Of a stretch of DNA of 64,000 bases, positions 62,458 to 64,000 are shown piece by piece. The position numbers were made by a program, and so were the translations under genes. The notes under the pieces are model-generated. The model did not search any database. It was not told the DNA's origin and saw only the letters and a program-made list of their open reading frames with translations. Position 1 is the stretch's first letter, and each line of letters opens with the position of its first letter. Source of the DNA: Microvirga puerhi (lineage in GTDB: Bacteria; Pseudomonadota; Alphaproteobacteria; Rhizobiales; Beijerinckiaceae); assembly GCF_020089865.1 (NCBI RefSeq), contig NZ_JAIRBM010000012.1:78517-142516 (forward strand), in the 5' to 3' direction.

Positions 62458-63777
62458 TCAGACGCGATAGTAGCGATTGGCGCGCTGCTCCGCGCGCTTG
62501 GCAGCTTCTTCCGGAGTTCTTTGGCCGGTAGCAGCCTCCGCCACCATGTCGACCATGACATAGTCGGCCATCGTCGCCGCGGACGCATAGCCGAGCGGGC
62601 CGGCATAGCCATTCGGCCGCAACGTCGAGGATGCCCGCTTGTACGGCTCGTTAACTGGGTCCGCCGTCCAGACGGGATTGTCGATCATTCCCTTCAGCGG
62701 CGGGCAGCAATAGGCGCTTGATGCCGTAATCCACTCATCCATCTGCGGCTTGTCGAGCATGTACTGCAGATAGGCGCGAGCCGCATTCGGATACTTCGTG
62801 TACTGGAAGATCACCGCAGATGTAGTCTGATGCAGCTCCACCGGCTGCCCGACGGGCCCGGTGGGCGTGACCGTGGATCGGATATCCTTTGCGATTTCGG
62901 CGAGCTTTGGATCATTCTTGGCAGAATAGTAGAGCGATACGCCATTCGCGGTGACAGAGATATCGCCCGACAGGAAGACGCGGTTATTGTTGATGTCTAG
63001 CCAGCTTTCCGTGCCAGGAATGAAAGTTTGATAGAGCTCACGCGCATATTGCAGGGCCTTGATCGTCTCCGGCGAATTGATGACAACCTTGCCGCTTTCG
63101 TCGACCATCTTGCCGCCATGGCTCCAGACGATCCAATGCGCGAAGTTGTTGCCGTCACCAACCGCCTTGCCAAGCGCGAAACCCGCGGGCTTGCTTTTGG
63201 CCTTGAGGGCTTTGCACATCTCGAGAAATTCATCGGTCTTCTCTGGAAACTTTGACCAGCCTGCCTGCTGGAGCATGCTCTCACGATACAGTATGCCGTT
63301 GCCGATCGCCGCGAGCGGGAGCGCAATGAAGTTATCCCCCTTCTTGGCGTAACCTTCGAGACCGGGATAGTAGCCGCCGTATCGGCTCGCAAAGCTGTTG
63401 GCAATATCCGTTACGTCCAGAAGCTTGTCCGGATACTGGAACGGATCATCGAACCATACGAGCATGATATCGGGACCCGACCCAACATTGGCTGCGACCG
63501 CTGCTTTCGGTCGGATGTCTTCCCAGCTTTCCTTGTCGACCCGAACCTGCACGCCGGTCGCTTCAGTGAACTTCTTCGTGTTTGCTAGCCAGGAATCTTC
63601 GTCTCCCTTGACGAATGGCGTCCAACGCAGGACACGCAGAGACGCCCCCTGCTCCGGCTTGTAGCTCGGTGCCGCAGCTTGTGCGAAAGCCGGCGAGGCA
63701 CTTAGCAACTGGCTACCCACAGCGCCAGCTGCCACGCCCGCAGTCCCGAGAAGCAGATCACGTCTAGACAAAGCCAT
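62458..63777 (-). CDS. CUT1 ABC transporter solute-binding protein with Tat signal
   Basis: A 439-residue extracellular solute-binding protein (family 1). The N-terminus MALSRRDLLLGTAGVAAGA carries the twin-arginine motif SRRDLL, followed by a hydrophobic stretch and SPAFAQA cleavage. It is therefore exported folded by Tat rather than Sec, unusual for this class. The mature protein has LRVLRWTPFVKGDEDSWLAN at the start and a family 1 binding lobe pattern. It binds a carbohydrate or polyol for the two permeases downstream. Confidence 0.88.
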   Translation of the reverse strand: MALSRRDLLLGTAGVAAGAVGSQLLSASPAFAQAAAPSYKPEQGASLRVLRWTPFVKGDEDSWLANTKKFTEATGVQVRVDKESWEDIRPKAAVAANVGSGPDIMLVWFDDPFQYPDKLLDVTDIANSFASRYGGYYPGLEGYAKKGDNFIALPLAAIGNGILYRESMLQQAGWSKFPEKTDEFLEMCKALKAKSKPAGFALGKAVGDGNNFAHWIVWSHGGKMVDESGKVVINSPETIKALQYARELYQTFIPGTESWLDINNNRVFLSGDISVTANGVSLYYSAKNDPKLAEIAKDIRSTVTPTGPVGQPVELHQTTSAVIFQYTKYPNAARAYLQYMLDKPQMDEWITASSAYCCPPLKGMIDNPVWTADPVNEPYKRASSTLRPNGYAGPLGYASAATMADYVMVDMVAEAATGQRTPEEAAKRAEQRANRYYRV

Positions 63778-63848
63778 CGTCGTTTTCCTCCGCAGCCCGG
63801 GATTTTGAAAAGTGCCGCAGCCTTCCCGGCGGGACTGCGGACTTGCAG

Positions 63849-64000
63849 TCAGTTCAAGCGCCGAGTTGTTTCCTTATCGAAGAGATGAACGAGGGCGGGA
63901 TCCGGTTGGATGCGGATCGTCTCGCCCGGTTGAGCACTGATGCGCTCGCGGAACACACAGGTCATGTCCCGGCCCTGCACACGGGCGAAGACCTGGGTTT
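63849..64000 (-). CDS. CUT1 ABC transporter ATP-binding protein, C-terminal fragment
   Basis: The last 50 codons of a MalK/UgpC-type ATPase; the gene starts beyond the right edge. The segment TQVFARVQGRDMTCVFRERI and PGETIRIQPDPALVHLFDKE is the C-terminal TOBE/OB domain of these ATPases (the VHLFD ending is typical). It is transcribed ahead of the binding protein and permease genes in the same operon. Confidence 0.85.
   Translation of the reverse strand, partial: TQVFARVQGRDMTCVFRERISAQPGETIRIQPDPALVHLFDKETTRRLN

Overview
The window is 64 kb of GC-rich, densely packed chromosomal DNA from an alphaproteobacterium, most likely Hyphomicrobiales and probably Methylobacteriaceae (a Microvirga-like organism). 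That assignment is inference. It rests on the gene content (Lrp-linked lysine catabolism, an Iat/Ibp-type inositol transporter beside an iol operon, a ugp operon, HlyU, DUF5996, the YjhX family and many periplasmic-binding-protein transporters), on the codon use, and on the long palindromic intergenic repeats. I see no phage, transposon, IS element, CRISPR array, rRNA or tRNA. The whole window reads as housekeeping and catabolic chromosome.

Layout. 1-8.2 kb: the start of an amidase, divergent from a branched-chain-amino-acid-type (HAAT) ABC transporter with a fused LivH-LivM permease, then a 2Fe-2S ferredoxin, a thioredoxin-reductase-like ferredoxin reductase, an N-carbamoyl-amino-acid/allantoate amidohydrolase and a GNAT acetyltransferase. 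This looks like one uptake-and-hydrolysis operon for an amide or ureide. 8.2-16.1 kb: a second acetyltransferase, a small secreted repeat protein, a histidine ammonia-lyase homologue, and the ugpBAEC glycerol-3-phosphate transporter with a clear three-unit Pho box, then a stress-type protein. 16.1-22.6 kb: a lysine-degradation locus (FAD oxidase, Lrp regulator, lysine 6-dehydrogenase/saccharopine-dehydrogenase-like protein, ALDH7 aminoadipate-semialdehyde dehydrogenase, TPP enzyme). 22.6-25.7 kb: a YjhX-family protein behind a compact multi-helix RNA leader, an isochorismatase-like hydrolase and transaldolase. 24.8-29.6 kb: valine catabolism (LysR regulator, mmsA, isobutyryl-CoA dehydrogenase, mmsB).

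29.7-43.5 kb: mixed single genes: O-antigen-ligase-like membrane protein, M20 amidohydrolase, lactate permease, a GTP cyclohydrolase II with a decayed RibB-like N-terminus, DMT exporter, lipoproteins, SLC13-type transporter, CAP-domain lipoprotein, BaiN-like flavoprotein and RecQ.

43.6-55.7 kb: a complete myo-inositol module. A ribose-type ABC transporter (binding protein, permease, ATPase) with a Gfo/Idh/MocA dehydrogenase runs leftwards. An RpiR/IolR-type regulator, iolG, and an iolC(-DUF2090)-iolD-iolE-iolB operon follow. GGAA-N6-TTCC-like operators sit in both divergent promoter regions. The remaining semialdehyde step could be supplied by the mmsA product at 25.8 kb. 55.8-64 kb: small lipoprotein, DUF5996 protein, HlyU, zinc-ribbon MBL hydrolase, kynA with a kynureninase-like enzyme, and most of a sugar-type ABC transporter whose ATPase gene runs off the right edge.

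The most unusual element is the structured leader at 22664-22752. The best-supported regulatory signals are the Pho box upstream of ugpB and the IolR-like operators.
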